From positions 124,001-188,000 of the forward strand of contig JAPKYZ010000021.1 in assembly GCA_026394055.1 (NCBI GenBank): DNA of 64,000 nucleotides, written 5' to 3'. Positions 7,968 through 17,021 of this stretch are shown here, one piece after another. The stretch's first letter is position 1. Every line of letters starts with the position of its first letter. A program made the position numbers and the translations under genes. Below the pieces are notes generated by a model. It did no database searches and was not told the origin of the DNA. It saw only the letters and a list, made by a program, of their open reading frames with translations. Source of the stretch: Acidobacteriota bacterium. Lineage in GTDB: Bacteria; Acidobacteriota; Terriglobia; Bryobacterales; Bryobacteraceae.

Positions 7968-9236
7968 AGCCATGGCCGCGGGTGTCGCGGCTTGGGAAGA
8001 CCACCGGGAGGCGTTTGAGGACGCCCCGTTCGGCCATCTCTACACGAATCCCCAGGGCCGGATCCTCCGGGCCAACGCCAAGTTCCATCGCTGGCTGGGC
8101 GAACAGCCGGGCGCGCTCACCAGCAGTTGCTTTGCCGACCTGTTGTCACCGGGCGGGCGCATCTTTACCGAGACGCACCTCTGGCCCTTGCTGAGGTTGA
8201 GCGGGTACATCCACGAAGTGGCCCTCGAACTGATGCCGGGCGTGGGGCCCAGCCTGCCGGTCTTCGTTTCAGCCGTCGAAGTGCGCGACGCGAACGGACG
8301 GCCGGTCTTTTGCCGGATCGCCGCCACCCGTGGCCTTCACCGGCGGGTGTTTGAGCGCGAGCTGTTCGCATCCAAGCAGCAGGCCGAGGCCACGGCCATC
8401 GATCTTCAACAGCGCCATAAGGAACTCGCCGCTCTGCATCAGCAACTGGCGGCGGAGAAGCTCCGGCTGGTGGAGCTGCACCAGGAGAAGAACCGGCTGC
8501 TGGGCATGGCCGCGCACGACTTGCGGGGGCCGTTGGGGGCCATCGGATCGCTGGCCGAACTGGTGATGGATGACCCGGCCAGTAGGCTCTCGGCGGAATC
8601 GCGGGAGTTTCTCACCATGGCCCACCAATCGAGCGAACAGATGCTCCGGTTGGTGAACGATCTTTTGGATGTGTCCAAGATCGAAAGCGGGATTGTCCGG
8701 TTGAACCGGCAACCCACCAGCTTGCCCGATCTGGTGGAGACGGCGCTGCCCGTCCTGCGCTCCCTGGCGCAGAGCAAGGACATTTCGGTGCACTTCCAGA
8801 CGCTGGGGCGGGTGCCGGTGGTCAACGTCGACCGCGGCAAGGTCTTGCAGGTGCTGAACAACCTGTTGACCAACGCGATCAAGTTCTCCTATCCGGGCTC
8901 TCCGGTGGAGCTGACCATGGAAGCAACGGGCGCCGATGTCGTGATGGCGGTGCGTGACCGGGGCCAAGGCATTCCCCAAAGCGAGATCGGAAACTGTTCC
9001 AACCGTTCCAAACCACCAGTGTCCGCGGTACAGCCAACGAACCTTCCCACGGCCTCGGTTTAGCCATCGTCAAGAAGATGGTCTTGGAGCACGGGGGCCG
9101 GATTGAGGTTGAAAGCGAGGTGGGCCGCGGGTCGGTCTTCACCGTCGTCCTGCCAGTCGCCGGGCCGGTGGACAGCCGAACCTCGGCGGAATCGGCGAAC
9201 GGTGCTTTTGCGAAGACGGCCGCGGTCCGCCCCTGA
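7954..9236 (+). pseudogene. PAS-domain histidine kinase, RsbQ partner, interrupted by a 1-base frameshift
   Basis: Domain order: N-terminal PAS (FEDAPFGHLYTNPQGRILRAN), a coiled coil (residues about 140-185), HisKA with H-box AAHDLRGPLGAIG, and the N-box LNNLLTNAIKFSY plus G1 box DRGQGIP of the ATPase domain. At 8990/8991 the reading frame breaks. In the original frame it stops at 9063; shifting by one base restores KLFQPFQTTS, GLGLAIVKKMV, GGRIEVESEVG and a stop at 9236. A single base appears lost between GG and AAACTG. As written the kinase lacks its F and G2 boxes, so it is inactive unless this is a sequencing error or is bypassed. Confidence 0.85.
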
Positions 9237-9268
9237 CCGCCGGGCGGTGCAGGCCGCGCACCAGTGAT

Positions 9269-9472
9269 CTAGCGCGCCGGCGGAGCGCTCTCTAGCACCG
9301 GCGCAAATCCCTCACACAAGCGGACCGGCAATCTTGGATACTTCGGGAACCGCGGTTCCAGTTTGGAACGCTGGCACATCGTGAACTGCGAACCCTTATC
9401 CGACACGATGGTCTTAGAGAAGGTGCACTGGGTGCAAAGGCCGCCCGGCGGGATGGCTCGCAGTCCGATCAA
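9269..9472 (-). CDS. Small Cys4 conserved protein (67 aa)
   Basis: Short cytosolic protein with four cysteines spaced CTQC-x(18)-C-x(19)-C, followed by RFPKYPRLPV and CEGFAP. The pattern looks like a small zinc-binding fold, and I have the impression of similar short hypothetical proteins elsewhere, with no known function. The proposed TTG start at 9472 overlaps the stop of the upstream BNR-repeat gene as TTGA, suggesting coupled translation. A longer in-frame version would start within the upstream gene. Confidence 0.6.
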   Translation of the reverse strand: MIGLRAIPPGGLCTQCTFSKTIVSDKGSQFTMCQRSKLEPRFPKYPRLPVRLCEGFAPVLESAPPAR

Positions 9473-10542
9473 TGATGCGCCACCGACACGGAGTAGACCG
9501 GTGGTAGATATTCGCCCAGCACTCCCCACTGTTCGCCCGCATCGCGCGTATAAAACACGGTGCCGCCGGTGGTGCCGAAATACACTCCGGCCTCATCATG
9601 CTTGTCCGACGACATCGCCTCGCGCTGCACCAGCACGTGGGCGCTCTGTTGCGGCAGGCCGTTGGTCAGCAGGGTCCAATTGCGGCCGCCATCACGGCTG
9701 CGGGCCACGCGGAGCTTGCCTTCCGGGACATAGCGGGCTTCGGCGCCTTGGATGGGAATCGTGAACAACGTCTCCGGTTCTCCGGCCGGTACAGCCAGAC
9801 AAAAGCCAAACCGCGACGGCAAGCCTTCCGAGATATCCACCCATTCCGTATCGTCAATTCCAGCCCGGTACACACCACAATGATTCTGCTGATAGAGCGC
9901 ACCCGGCGTACGGGGATGGGCCAGCAGCTTGTGGACGCACTGCCCCACCTCTGGAAACTTGTCGGGGCTGAAGTCCGCCAGCACCTTGCCATTGAAGGGG
10001 GCCCACGTCTGGCCGTGATCGAAAGTACGGAACGCTCCGGCGGCCGAGATGCCCACAATCACCCGGCCCTGGCCCAGCGGCTGGATGGAATGGACCATCA
10101 GGCCACCTGCACCCGGCATCCACTTGTCACGCGTGGTGTGATGCGTCAGACCCTCCACCACCCGCCAACTGGCGCCGTTGTCCTCGCTGCGGAACAGAAC
10201 GGCCGGCTCCGCGCCCATGTAGACCACACCCGGCTCATCCGCCGCCCCGGGCGCGATATGCCAAATGCGGCCCAGTTTCTTGTCAGGCAGCGCCGCCTCG
10301 GCCACGCCCGCCTCCGACTGCGCCCAGGTTTCTCCGCCATCAACCGACGCGTAGATGTGCGAGCCAAACCAAGCGTTGCCCACCGCCGCGTAGAGCCGCT
10401 TGGGGTCCCGCGGGTCCTGCGCGACATGGTGCACCTCTTCGCCTGGAAACATCGGGCCCGCTTGGGACCAGCTGTGGCGGTCAGTGCTACGGAACACAAA
10501 CGCACCTTTCCGGGTGCCAATCCACACATGGGTCTCGGACAT
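9469..10542 (-). CDS. BNR/Asp-box repeat protein (sialidase/WD40-like propeller)
   Basis: A 357-residue beta-propeller protein with repeated Asp boxes: SVDGGETW, SEDNGASW, TFDHGQTW, SRDGGRNW and TRDAGEQW. Such proteins are often annotated exo-alpha-sialidase or glycosyl hydrolase, but the catalytic Arg triad and Tyr of sialidases are not evident, so I call only the fold. There is no signal peptide: the ATG at 10542 starts MSETHVWIGTRKGAFVF, the usual start of this family, and the ten extra upstream codons are not needed. The small Cys4 gene follows with overlapping stop and start. Confidence 0.8.
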   Translation of the reverse strand: MSETHVWIGTRKGAFVFRSTDRHSWSQAGPMFPGEEVHHVAQDPRDPKRLYAAVGNAWFGSHIYASVDGGETWAQSEAGVAEAALPDKKLGRIWHIAPGAADEPGVVYMGAEPAVLFRSEDNGASWRVVEGLTHHTTRDKWMPGAGGLMVHSIQPLGQGRVIVGISAAGAFRTFDHGQTWAPFNGKVLADFSPDKFPEVGQCVHKLLAHPRTPGALYQQNHCGVYRAGIDDTEWVDISEGLPSRFGFCLAVPAGEPETLFTIPIQGAEARYVPEGKLRVARSRDGGRNWTLLTNGLPQQSAHVLVQREAMSSDKHDEAGVYFGTTGGTVFYTRDAGEQWGVLGEYLPPVYSVSVAHH

Positions 10543-10729
10543 ATCGGACTCAGAATAACGGGCCAGGCGCACGCGTGTCTACCTTGCGGCGTGGGACTTT
10601 TCACCAGCTCCGGCTGCCAAGTAAGTGGCGAGCAATCGTGACGAATCCGTCTATCTAAAACTGATTCTGACAGCGTGCCCGAAATGTCCCGCCGGTCTTA
10701 AGACTGAAGGCCAGTGGCTGCGCTGCTCG

Positions 10730-12142
10730 CTACCCAATCGTGTGCAGCTTCATCATGTTGGTGGTGCCGCGTTTGCCGATCGGTTGGCCGGAGGTGAAGG
10801 CGATCTGGTCGCCGCTTGACACCAGGCCGGCGTTCTTCAGCCGGTGCTCCATCTGCTCCATCATCTGGTCAGTGGAGAGCGCCTCGGCCTCAATCAGCGG
10901 CGTCACGCCATACACCACCGACATTTGCCGGGCCGTGTTTTCCGAAGGCGTAAAGACGAACAGCGGCACCGGCGGGCGGTTGCGGGAGACCAGGCGGGCG
11001 GTGGAGCCGCTGGCCGAAAATACGACAATCGCCGCCGCGTGCGAATAGGCGGCCGCGCGGAAGGCGGCATCAGCGATGATCTCGGCGGTGGAAGGGTCCT
11101 CGCCCATTTCATAGGGCTGGAAGCCGCGCGCCCGCAGGCTGGCTTCGGTCTCCGCTGCGATCTTGTCCATCATGCGGGCCGCTTCCACGGGGTACTTGCC
11201 CGCGGCCGTTTCGCCCGACAGCATCACCGCATCGGTGCCGTCGTAGATTGCGTTGGCGACATCAGAGACTTCGGCGCGGGTGGGCGTCCCATTGTGGATC
11301 ATCGATTCCAGCATCTGCGTGGCGGTGATCACAAACTTGCCCGCCGCGCGCGCCTTGCGGATGATGCTCTTCTGGATGAACGGCACTTTTTCGAGTGCCA
11401 TTTCGATGCCCAGATCACCCCGGGCTACCATCAAGCCATCGGACTCCTTGATGATGGCGTCCAGGTTCTGCCACGCTTCCGGCTTCTCAATCTTGGCGAC
11501 CACCGGCACCTTGGCGTCTTTTTCTTCCAGCAAGAACTTCAGCCGCAGAACATCATTGGCGGTCCGGACAAACGAGAGGGCGACAAAGTCGATGCCCAAC
11601 GCCAACCCAAACGCCAGATCGGAACTGTCCTTGCGCGTAAGCGAAGGCGCGGAGACCTTGACGCCCGGCAGATTGATGCCCTTGCGATCCCCAATGTCGC
11701 CCCCGCACACTACCTTGCACTTCACCGCGGAGCCATTGTTGGCCAACGCCCGCAATTCCGCCGCGCCATCATTGAGCAGGATGCGATCTCCCACCCGGAC
11801 GTCGGTGGCAAAGTCGGCATAGGTGGTCGAGGCCATCTCTTGATTTCCGGTCACCGCTTCGGTGGTGATGGTGAACTCTTGCCCGGTCTCGAGCGTCAGG
11901 CGCCCGGTCTCAAAGGTACCCAGCCGGATCTTCGGCCCCTGCAGGTCCAGCAGAATGCCGGCATGGACGCCCAGTTCACTGGCCGTGGCGCGGACCACCC
12001 GCACCCGCTCCGCCAGCGCCTCCTGCGTTCCATGGGAGGCGTTCAACCGGAACACATCCACTCCCGCCTCCAGTAGGCTCCGCACCACGCCCGGGGCGTC
12101 AGTGGACGGACCAAGAGTAGCGACAATTTTGGTATTTGGCAT
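10730..12142 (-). CDS. pyk: Pyruvate kinase
   Basis: Final step of glycolysis, making pyruvate and ATP from phosphoenolpyruvate and ADP. The 470-residue length is typical. Family motifs are intact: KIVATLGPS at the N-terminus, FRLNASHG, LDLQGPKIRLG, the active-site Lys in VVAKIEKPEAW, and MVARGDLGIEM. The Mg/K site region ATQMLESM, followed by PTRAEVSDVANAIYDGTDAV and MLSGETAAGKYP, is also present. The C-terminal allosteric domain is present and ends GTTNMMKLHTIG. It is transcribed away from uppP; the two start codons are about 75 bases apart. Confidence 0.97.
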   Translation of the reverse strand: MPNTKIVATLGPSTDAPGVVRSLLEAGVDVFRLNASHGTQEALAERVRVVRATASELGVHAGILLDLQGPKIRLGTFETGRLTLETGQEFTITTEAVTGNQEMASTTYADFATDVRVGDRILLNDGAAELRALANNGSAVKCKVVCGGDIGDRKGINLPGVKVSAPSLTRKDSSDLAFGLALGIDFVALSFVRTANDVLRLKFLLEEKDAKVPVVAKIEKPEAWQNLDAIIKESDGLMVARGDLGIEMALEKVPFIQKSIIRKARAAGKFVITATQMLESMIHNGTPTRAEVSDVANAIYDGTDAVMLSGETAAGKYPVEAARMMDKIAAETEASLRARGFQPYEMGEDPSTAEIIADAAFRAAAYSHAAAIVVFSASGSTARLVSRNRPPVPLFVFTPSENTARQMSVVYGVTPLIEAEALSTDQMMEQMEHRLKNAGLVSSGDQIAFTSGQPIGKRGTTNMMKLHTIG

Positions 12143-12217
12143 GAATATCCTTAGAATCGATCCGCTGGCCCAAGCGTGCGGAGGTCAGGCCCCTACCTGC
12201 TAGGATGGCATTTCCCC

Positions 12218-13036
12218 ATGCCGCTTTACCAAGTCATCGTTCTTTCCATCGTCCAAGGCATCACGGAACTGTTGCCCATCTCCAGTTCCGGCCATTTATT
12301 TCTGACTTCCTGGCTGCTGGGCTGGCAGGATGAAGGGCTGGCGTTTGATATCGCGCTGCACCTGGGCACGCTGTTTGCCGTGATCGTGTACTTTTTTCGA
12401 GACTGGCTGCAGGTGATCGCCCAGGGCTTTGGCGTCAACTTCGGCACCGACGAGCATCTGAAGCAGAATCCCCGCCTGCTGTGGATGCTAGCCGCGGCGT
12501 CGCTGCCGATCGGCCTGCTGGGGCTGAAGTTCAAAGACGCGGCGGAGACCTCGCTGCGTTCGCCCTGGGTGATCGGGATCATGCTGATCCTGGTGGGCTT
12601 GCTGATGTGGGCAGGTGAGAAGATCGGCGCCCGGTCAAAGAACATGGGGCAGGTGACGTGGCTGGACGCGATGCTGATCGGCGCCGGTCAGTCGCTGGCC
12701 ATCATCCCTGGCACCTCCCGCAGCGGCATCACGATGACCACCGCCCTGTTCTGCAACCTGGACCGCGCCGCCGCCGCACGGTTCAGCTTTCTGCTTTCCA
12801 CCCCCGCCGTCGCCGCCGCGGGCTTGAAGGCGGTCTACGATGCAATCAAGACCGAAGGCGCCGCGGCCCTGTTCACGCAGGACCTGTTTATCGGCATCGC
12901 CTTAAGCGGAGTCACCGGCTGGGCCGTCATCGCCTTTCTGATGCGCTACTTGCAGCGCTCCAGTTTGAAGCCGTTCATCTGGTATCGCATTGGATTTGGT
13001 ATTCTAATTATCGCCCTGGCTGTTTTCCGCTCTTAG
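12218..13036 (+). CDS. uppP: Undecaprenyl-diphosphatase (bacitracin resistance)
   Basis: Polytopic membrane enzyme that dephosphorylates undecaprenyl diphosphate so the lipid carrier can be reused in peptidoglycan and surface polysaccharide synthesis. At 272 residues it is full length. Both signature motifs are present: GITELLPISSSGHL near residue 16 (the Glu-rich motif) and PGTSRSGITM near residue 167 with the active-site Ser/Arg. The start at MPLYQVIVLS is chosen because the protein family begins there; an in-frame ATG 14 codons upstream would add a non-membrane stretch. ftsK starts four bases after the stop. Confidence 0.96.
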   Translation: MPLYQVIVLSIVQGITELLPISSSGHLFLTSWLLGWQDEGLAFDIALHLGTLFAVIVYFFRDWLQVIAQGFGVNFGTDEHLKQNPRLLWMLAAASLPIGLLGLKFKDAAETSLRSPWVIGIMLILVGLLMWAGEKIGARSKNMGQVTWLDAMLIGAGQSLAIIPGTSRSGITMTTALFCNLDRAAAARFSFLLSTPAVAAAGLKAVYDAIKTEGAAALFTQDLFIGIALSGVTGWAVIAFLMRYLQRSSLKPFIWYRIGFGILIIALAVFRS

Positions 13037-13039
13037 CGG

Positions 13040-15508
13040 ATGAAATTTTTAGGCCCCTCACGTCACCCTCGGCTCAACGAGGTGGTGGCGCTCGTCTTGT
13101 TATTTGCGAGCGTCGCCCTCATGCTCAGCCTCATCTCGTACCGGCCAGAGGACCCGTCTCTCAACACCGCCACCGGCCCCTATCGCCCGCTGAATCTGCT
13201 CGGCTACGTCGGCAGCTACTTGAGCGACATGCTGTTCCAGGTGTTCGGCATGACCTCCTTCGTCATGCCCGGCCTGGTGGTGCTGCTGGCCTGGCAGTGG
13301 ATGCAATCCCGCGAGATCGAATCGCCCGGCGTCAAAGTGCTGGGTGGCGCGATGTTCCTGTTGGGCATCGCCACCGCGCTCTCGCTCTCGCCCAGCTTGC
13401 GCGCCTTTGGCGGCCACATCCCCGCGGGCGGCTTGATCGGGCTGCTGCTGGCCGATGGCCTGGTGGCGCTGATGAACTTCACCGGTGCGGCGCTGTTCAC
13501 CGCTGCCTGCCTGCTGGTTTCGCTCTACCTGATCTCGACGTTCTCGATGGCCGTGCTGGCCCGGTGGCTGGTGCGTCCGCGCGCTGCCATTGCCAGCATG
13601 ATCGCCTGGTTCAGCGCCTGGCGTATGCCCAAGATCCGCTTCCCCAAGCGCGACCGCAAGGATGAAGCCGAGGGCCTGCCGTCCGCCGTGCGTCCAGCGA
13701 TTGAAGTGGACGAGACCCCGGCCATCGTCAAGCGGACCCGCCGCTCCACCCGGGTACCGGAAGAGGCTCCGCTGGTGTTGGATGCGGCCCCGCCGTTTGA
13801 GCCGACCAACGCCGCCGAACCGGAGTTCTTCCACGCCGTTCCGCCGTACCATGAGCCGCCGCCCATCCCGGTGATGCCTCCCCCGATGCCTTCGCAGGCC
13901 GCGACGCCGGAACCCAACATCTTTGAGGAAGAGATCCCCATCCGCACGCTGGCGGAGCTGGAGCCCGACACCGATTCACCCATCCCGGCCGCTCCCGTCG
14001 CGACGCGCAAAGAGCCCAAGGTGAAAAGCTTCTGGAAGCTGCCGCCGACGGAACTGCTGAACCCGCCCGATGAGCGCAACGCCTTCGACACGGCCGAATT
14101 GAAAGAGACCGCCGTCCGCATCAAGGCCAAGTTTGAAGAGTTTAACGTGCTGGGTTCGGTGGTGCAGATCAACCCCGGCCCGGTGGTGACCACTTTCGAG
14201 TTCAAGCCTGAGGCGGGCATCAAGTACTCGAAGATCACCACGCTCACCGAAGACCTCTGCCTGGGCCTGCAAGCGGAATCGATCTTGATTGAGCGCATTC
14301 CCGGCAAGCCCACGGTCGGCATTGAGGTGCCCAACTCGCGCCGCGAAGTGATCAGTCTGCGCCAGGTGCTCGAAAGCGAAGAGTTCGCCTCCGCCTCGTC
14401 GCGCTTGGTGATGCCGCTGGGCAAGGATGTCAGCGGGCGCATCAAGGTGTCGTCGCTTGAAACCATGCCGCACTTGCTGGTGGCCGGCTCCACTGGTTCG
14501 GGCAAGAGCGTGATGTTGAACTCGATGATCATGTCGATCCTCTACAAGTCGACGCCCGAGGAAGTGCGGATGATCATGATCGACCCCAAGCGCGTCGAGC
14601 TGGGCATCTACGACAACATCCCGCACCTGCTGACGCCAGTGATCACGGACCCCAAGAAGGCCACCAACGCTCTGCGCAACGCCGTGCTCGAAATGGAGCG
14701 CCGGTTGAAGCTGATGGCGGCGCTGGGCGTGCGCAACATAGACGGCTACAACAAGAAGGTCCGCCAGATGGCGGCGGAGCCGCGCAGCTTGTTCACTGAT
14801 GAAGTGGACCCGACGGCGCAGGAAGACCTGCGTCCGCTGCCCTACATCCTGATCCTGATCGATGAGCTGGCCGACCTGATGATGCTCGAACGGGCCAACG
14901 TCGAAGAGAGCGTCGCCCGCTTGGCGCAAATGGCCCGCGCCGTCGGCATGCACCTGGTGCTGGCCACCCAGCGCCCCAGCGTGGACGTCATCACCGGCTT
15001 GATCAAGGCCAACTTCCCCGCCCGCATGAGCTTCCGCGTCGCCACTCGTGTCGATAGCCGCACCGTGCTCGACGTCATGGGCGCGGAGCACCTGCTGGGC
15101 AAAGGCGACATGCTGTTCCTGCCGCCCGGATCGTCACGCCTGGTCCGCATGCACGGAGCCTTTGTGACGGAGGCCGAGATCAACGAAGTGGTCGAGTTCT
15201 GGAAGCGGCAGGCCGCGCCGGAATACGACCAGACCTTCCTGCTCGCCCCTCCCGGCGAAGATGCCGAAGGCAACGAGGAGTTCGAAGAAGGCGACGAGGA
15301 CCCGATGTACGCGGACGCCGTCCGTGTGGTGCTGGAGATGGGCAAGGCATCCACCTCCACGCTACAGCGCCGTCTACGCCTAGGCTACGGCCGCGCGGCC
15401 CGCATCCTCGACCGGATGCATCGAGAGGGCATCATCGGCCCACCCGACGGCAGCCGTCCGCGCGAAGTGCTACGCGCACCCGATTGGTACAACCAGCCGG
15501 TGGGTTAG
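13040..15508 (+). CDS. ftsK: DNA translocase FtsK/SpoIIIE
   Basis: Septal DNA pump that clears and resolves chromosome termini at division. The 822 residues divide into four N-terminal membrane segments (about 14-180), a Pro/Glu-rich linker (about 200-330), the alpha and beta motor domains, and a gamma winged helix. Walker A is GSTGSGKS near 483, Walker B LILIDEL near 603, followed by ATQRPSVDVITGLIKANFPARM. The gamma domain at 755-817 (YADAVRVVLEMGKASTSTL, YGRAARILDRMHREGIIG) normally reads KOPS-type polar sequences. It is four bases downstream of uppP and probably cotranscribed; a REPIN-like repeat follows the stop. Confidence 0.96.
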   Translation: MKFLGPSRHPRLNEVVALVLLFASVALMLSLISYRPEDPSLNTATGPYRPLNLLGYVGSYLSDMLFQVFGMTSFVMPGLVVLLAWQWMQSREIESPGVKVLGGAMFLLGIATALSLSPSLRAFGGHIPAGGLIGLLLADGLVALMNFTGAALFTAACLLVSLYLISTFSMAVLARWLVRPRAAIASMIAWFSAWRMPKIRFPKRDRKDEAEGLPSAVRPAIEVDETPAIVKRTRRSTRVPEEAPLVLDAAPPFEPTNAAEPEFFHAVPPYHEPPPIPVMPPPMPSQAATPEPNIFEEEIPIRTLAELEPDTDSPIPAAPVATRKEPKVKSFWKLPPTELLNPPDERNAFDTAELKETAVRIKAKFEEFNVLGSVVQINPGPVVTTFEFKPEAGIKYSKITTLTEDLCLGLQAESILIERIPGKPTVGIEVPNSRREVISLRQVLESEEFASASSRLVMPLGKDVSGRIKVSSLETMPHLLVAGSTGSGKSVMLNSMIMSILYKSTPEEVRMIMIDPKRVELGIYDNIPHLLTPVITDPKKATNALRNAVLEMERRLKLMAALGVRNIDGYNKKVRQMAAEPRSLFTDEVDPTAQEDLRPLPYILILIDELADLMMLERANVEESVARLAQMARAVGMHLVLATQRPSVDVITGLIKANFPARMSFRVATRVDSRTVLDVMGAEHLLGKGDMLFLPPGSSRLVRMHGAFVTEAEINEVVEFWKRQAAPEYDQTFLLAPPGEDAEGNEEFEEGDEDPMYADAVRVVLEMGKASTSTLQRRLRLGYGRAARILDRMHREGIIGPPDGSRPREVLRAPDWYNQPVG

Positions 15509-15514
15509 TTTGTC

Positions 15515-15581
15515 AGCCCCATGCGCAAGCTTGGGGCTATTTCGATAACCCCACCAAAGCCCCAAGCTCACGCATGGGGCT
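15515..15581. repeat. REPIN-like doublet, second copy
   Basis: Arms at 15515-15538 and 15558-15581 with a 19-bp loop. The left arm differs from the copy at 5197 by two bases (GCGCAAGC for GCGTCAGC), the right arm by one. The loops share TTCG, TAACC and ACCA. It begins six bases after the ftsK stop and precedes the 3' end of the OsmC-like gene, so it may end transcription from both sides. Confidence 0.8.
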
Positions 15582-15604
15582 CAAACGGACAGCGCGCTTA
15601 CTGG

Positions 15605-16084
15605 TTACGCCGGAAGCCGGACGATCTCCGGCTGGCAGGTCACCGGGAAGTTCACCGAGTTCGAGATAAAGCAATACTCGTGCGCCTTCGCGTGCAGCGA
15701 GCGCGCCACTTCCTCGTCGGAGGCCGCTGAGATCACGACGCGCGGCCGCAGCTCAACCCGCGTAAACCGGCCATTGCCATCGGCTTCGGTAGCCATCTGC
15801 CCCGCCGCCTGATCTTCATACTCCACCACGACCACGTGATGGACGGCGCAGAAGTGCAGATACCAGAGCATGTGGCAGGCCGAAAGCGACGCCACCAGCA
15901 ACGTCTCCGGATCATAGCGGGCTGGGTCGCCACGAAAGGCGGGCACCGATGAGCCCGGCAGGTCCGGACGGCCCGCGCACGAGATCACGTGGTCGCGTGA
16001 GTACGCCGTGTAGGCGGACGTGCCGGTGCCCCGGTTGCCAGTCCACCGGGTGGTGATCGCGAACTGATGCTGGTGGTCTGACAT
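15605..16084 (-). CDS. OsmC/Ohr-family peroxiredoxin-like protein
   Basis: A 159-residue OsmC-family protein, a cytosolic thiol peroxidase fold that reduces organic hydroperoxides. Both redox cysteines are present: Cys70 in LLVASLSACHMLWYL and Cys138 in AHEYCFISNSVNFPV. The family N-terminus is HQFAITTRWTGNRGTGTSAY. The subgroup is the OsmC-like (YhfA/SACOL1771-like) one rather than classical Ohr. It follows the sugar-isomerase-like gene by three bases and is probably cotranscribed with it. Confidence 0.9.
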   Translation of the reverse strand: MSDHQHQFAITTRWTGNRGTGTSAYTAYSRDHVISCAGRPDLPGSSVPAFRGDPARYDPETLLVASLSACHMLWYLHFCAVHHVVVVEYEDQAAGQMATEADGNGRFTRVELRPRVVISAASDEEVARSLHAKAHEYCFISNSVNFPVTCQPEIVRLPA

Positions 16085-16087
16085 GGC

Positions 16088-16966
16088 CTAGGCGACGCGG
16101 TCCAGAAAGCGCTTGGCCGCGGCGATGCCTTCAAACTCGTTCAACCGCGTGCCCTCGTATTCGATGCCCACCCAGCCGGTGTAGCCGGATTTCTTGACGA
16201 TGGCCATCAGGCGGTCGAGATCCCAGTTGGGGTCCTTGCCATCGGCGCCGAAGTCGAGACACTTGAAGCTGCAGCCCTTGGCATAGGGCATCAGTTTCTC
16301 GACCGCCGCGTACCGGTCGATCTCCTTGGGGAAGTTGCCGAAGTCGGGCAAGGTACCGAAGTTGGGGCGATTCACCATCTTGATCAGCGGGAGCACCACA
16401 TCCGGATTGGAAGAAACGCCGCCGTGATTCTCGATGATTACGTTGATCTTGGCGCCCTGGGCATACTCAGTGAGCTTGTTGAAGCTCTCTGAACAGCGCT
16501 TCTGGAACTCCGCGATCTCGGCCGGGGTCACCGGAGCCTTATCCGGATACATGTTCGTCCGGATCGCCGAGCAGCCCAGTTCAGCGGCATAATCCACCCA
16601 CTTAAAGTGGTTCGCCGCCGCCTGCAGACGCAGCTTCTGGTCGGAATGGCCCATCAAGCCTTCGTCGTCACACATGATCAACACGCCCGAAACTCCGGCG
16701 GTCTGCATGTTCTTCTTCAACCGCGCCAGATAGCCGGCCGTGGGCGATTGCCAGAGCGTATTCACGAACTCCAGGCCCTCAATGCCAAAGTGCTCGCGGG
16801 CAATGCGCGGAAAGTCCAGATTGGTGATCATCCGGCTCTGGATAGCCTTGTGGAGGGACCATTGGGCCAGCGAGGTGCGGAACCACTTGCTGGTTTGGGC
16901 AGGCATCGGGAGCGCGGCGGCCGCCGGAAGGGCCGCGGCCGCTTGGAGAAAATGGCGCCGGTTCAT
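16088..16966 (-). CDS. Tat-exported sugar phosphate isomerase/epimerase-like TIM barrel
   Basis: A 292-residue xylose-isomerase-like TIM-barrel protein. It opens with a twin-arginine-type leader (NRRHFLQAAAALPAAAALP), so it is exported folded, presumably with bound metal. Likely metal ligands sit in VIIENHGGVSSNP, TLPDFGNFP, FKCLDFGADG and VGIEYEGTRL. Substrate unknown. The ATG at 16966 puts the RR motif at the very start; another in-frame ATG pair lies 9-12 bases upstream. It is divergent from the hypothetical gene at 17022 across 55 bases and leads the OsmC-like gene. Confidence 0.83.
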   Translation of the reverse strand: MNRRHFLQAAAALPAAAALPMPAQTSKWFRTSLAQWSLHKAIQSRMITNLDFPRIAREHFGIEGLEFVNTLWQSPTAGYLARLKKNMQTAGVSGVLIMCDDEGLMGHSDQKLRLQAAANHFKWVDYAAELGCSAIRTNMYPDKAPVTPAEIAEFQKRCSESFNKLTEYAQGAKINVIIENHGGVSSNPDVVLPLIKMVNRPNFGTLPDFGNFPKEIDRYAAVEKLMPYAKGCSFKCLDFGADGKDPNWDLDRLMAIVKKSGYTGWVGIEYEGTRLNEFEGIAAAKRFLDRVA

Positions 16967-17021
16967 GAAATCCATCATAATTCAGCAACCATGTAAGCCA
17001 ACCGGTCATCTACTGAAAGGC

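Noticed and set aside
8985..8996. Programmed -1 frameshift signal in the kinase gene (C GGA AAC)
   Set aside because: The heptamer is a poor slippery site because the P-site tRNA would have to re-pair GGA with CGG, and no downstream stimulating structure is obvious. A plain one-base deletion explains the break.
10695..10704. 10-bp palindrome GTCTTAAGAC in the pyk 3' gap
   Set aside because: Too short, with no loop or T-run, and single copy; chance is likely.
10664..10730. CPKCPAGLKTEG-like zinc-ribbon stretch on the plus strand downstream of pyruvate kinase
   Set aside because: It is short, has only one further cysteine, and its frame runs antisense into pyk. No start signal or family match supports a gene.
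13100..15091. Long antisense open frames opposite ftsK, flagellin and other GC-rich genes
   Set aside because: They mirror the codon structure of the sense genes, have His/Arg/Gly-rich products and match no family.
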